Below are positions 37,262-37,368 of a stretch of DNA of 37,368 bases, one piece after another. Location of the stretch: positions 1-37,368 of the IMG/VR virus record IMGVR_UViG_3300045131_001469; one strand, given 5' to 3'. A program made the position numbers and the translations under genes. The notes beneath the pieces are model-generated. The model made no database searches, was not told the DNA's origin, and worked only from the letters and a program-made list of their open reading frames with translations. How positions within the stretch are numbered: the first letter of the stretch is position 1; the number at the start of each line of letters is the position of its first letter. Source of the DNA: a virus.

Positions 37262-37303
37262 CATCCGCAACAGTTCCGCGAACCAACCCTTTTCCGTTCG
37301 CGG
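37251..37303. repeat. GTTCGCG inverted repeat cluster at right end
   Basis: GGTTCGCG (37251-37258), CGCGAACC (37277-37284) and GTTCGCGG (37296-37303) alternate in orientation. They lie just inside the terminal repeat, as multiple transposase-binding sites do at Mu ends. Two copies of CGGTTACA (37301-37308 and 37341-37348), exactly 40 bp apart, overlap this area; the TGTAAC core recurs in the early operator. Confidence 0.6.
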
Positions 37304-37320
37304 TTACAAGTAGAATCACA

Positions 37321-37341
37321 CCCATCTCAATCATTTCGCTC
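37321..37341 (-). repeat. Right terminal inverted repeat
   Basis: The reverse complement reads GAGCGAAATG, then A, TTGAGA, T and GGG, matching the left repeat at 112-132 in 19 of 21 positions. Together with TGTAACC immediately outside (37342-37348) it marks the right end of the element. Confidence 0.65.
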
Positions 37342-37368
37342 GGTTACACCGCTGCGGCGGTTTCGGGT

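Larger units (their letters stand above)
112..37341. mobile_element. Mu-like transposable siphophage, near-complete
   Basis: The whole window behaves as one transposable phage. It has a MuA-type transposase, MuB-type ATPase and Gam-like protein in Mu order. Head proteins of the gp27, gp28, gp29, F, G, I/Z, T and gp36 families are present, with a divergent repressor/Ner-like control region. The boundaries given are the outer edges of an imperfect inverted repeat found near both window ends. The true terminal TG/CA dinucleotides and the 5-bp target duplication typical of Mu could not be fixed, so the element could extend to about 88 on the left and 37348 on the right. A tail tube and short tape measure without a sheath gene suggest a non-contractile tail. 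No tyrosine or serine integrase is seen, as expected for transposition-based integration. Confidence 0.85.

Overview
The window is almost exactly one Mu-like transposable phage (prophage or packaged genome). The evidence is a MuA-type DDE transposase followed by a MuB-type AAA+ ATPase and a Gam-like DNA-end protein, Mu-family head proteins (gp27, gp28, gp29, F, G, I/Z, T and gp36 types), and imperfect inverted repeats of about 21 bp lying 112 bp from the left edge and 28 bp from the right edge. The tail genes include a tube protein and a short tape measure but no recognisable sheath, so I infer a siphovirus in the style of B3 or D3112 rather than a myovirus. The host should be diderm, because several genes carry Sec signal peptides or lipoboxes. 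Moderate-to-high GC, period-7 intergenic repeats and the protein style would fit a PVC-group bacterium (Kiritimatiellota, Lentisphaerota or Verrucomicrobiota), but that is a weak inference. No rRNA, tRNA, CRISPR or clear chromosomal gene is visible.

Layout. (1) 1-301: left terminus. (2) 302-6754, minus strand: packaging and lysis block, reading leftward from a membrane/coiled-coil protein through a putative holin, a small lipoprotein, a papain-like peptidase, the gp27-type protein, a second (permuted) papain-like peptidase and a terminase split into ATPase and nuclease genes, to the portal. (3) 6908-9010, plus strand: accessory genes (ASCH domain, DUF5131/Gp37-Gp68 family, membrane-anchored HNH, zinc finger). 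(4) 9145-10179, minus strand: repressor operon, divergent from (5) 10208-12682, plus strand: Ner/Cro-like regulator, small early genes and a ParB-like protein. (6) 12685-16361: transposase, MuB, Gam. (7) 16358-18036: small middle genes, including a winged-helix protein. (8) 18033-23782: head genes F, G, I with nested Z, decoration-type protein, T and gp36. (9) 23795-36544: tail and fibre genes, interrupted by one minus-strand exported-protein gene. (10) 36541-37149: a fused regulator. The right terminus follows.

How it works together. A repressor and a Ner-like protein face each other over TGTAAC-type sites and should set the lysis/lysogeny choice. The early operon is stitched together by ATGA and TGATG overlaps and leads to the transposition machinery. 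Head and tail genes follow on the same strand, while terminase, portal and lysis genes are inverted at the far left. Mu keeps these in one late operon.

The most unusual traits are: Sec signal peptides or lipoboxes on several genes in the virion region; a Gam protein continuing into, or containing a nested gene for, a lipoprotein; a terminase split in two; an OmpR-type winged helix fused to a sigma-region-4-like helix-turn-helix at the end of the late operon; and a transposase whose second catalytic Asp appears to be Glu.
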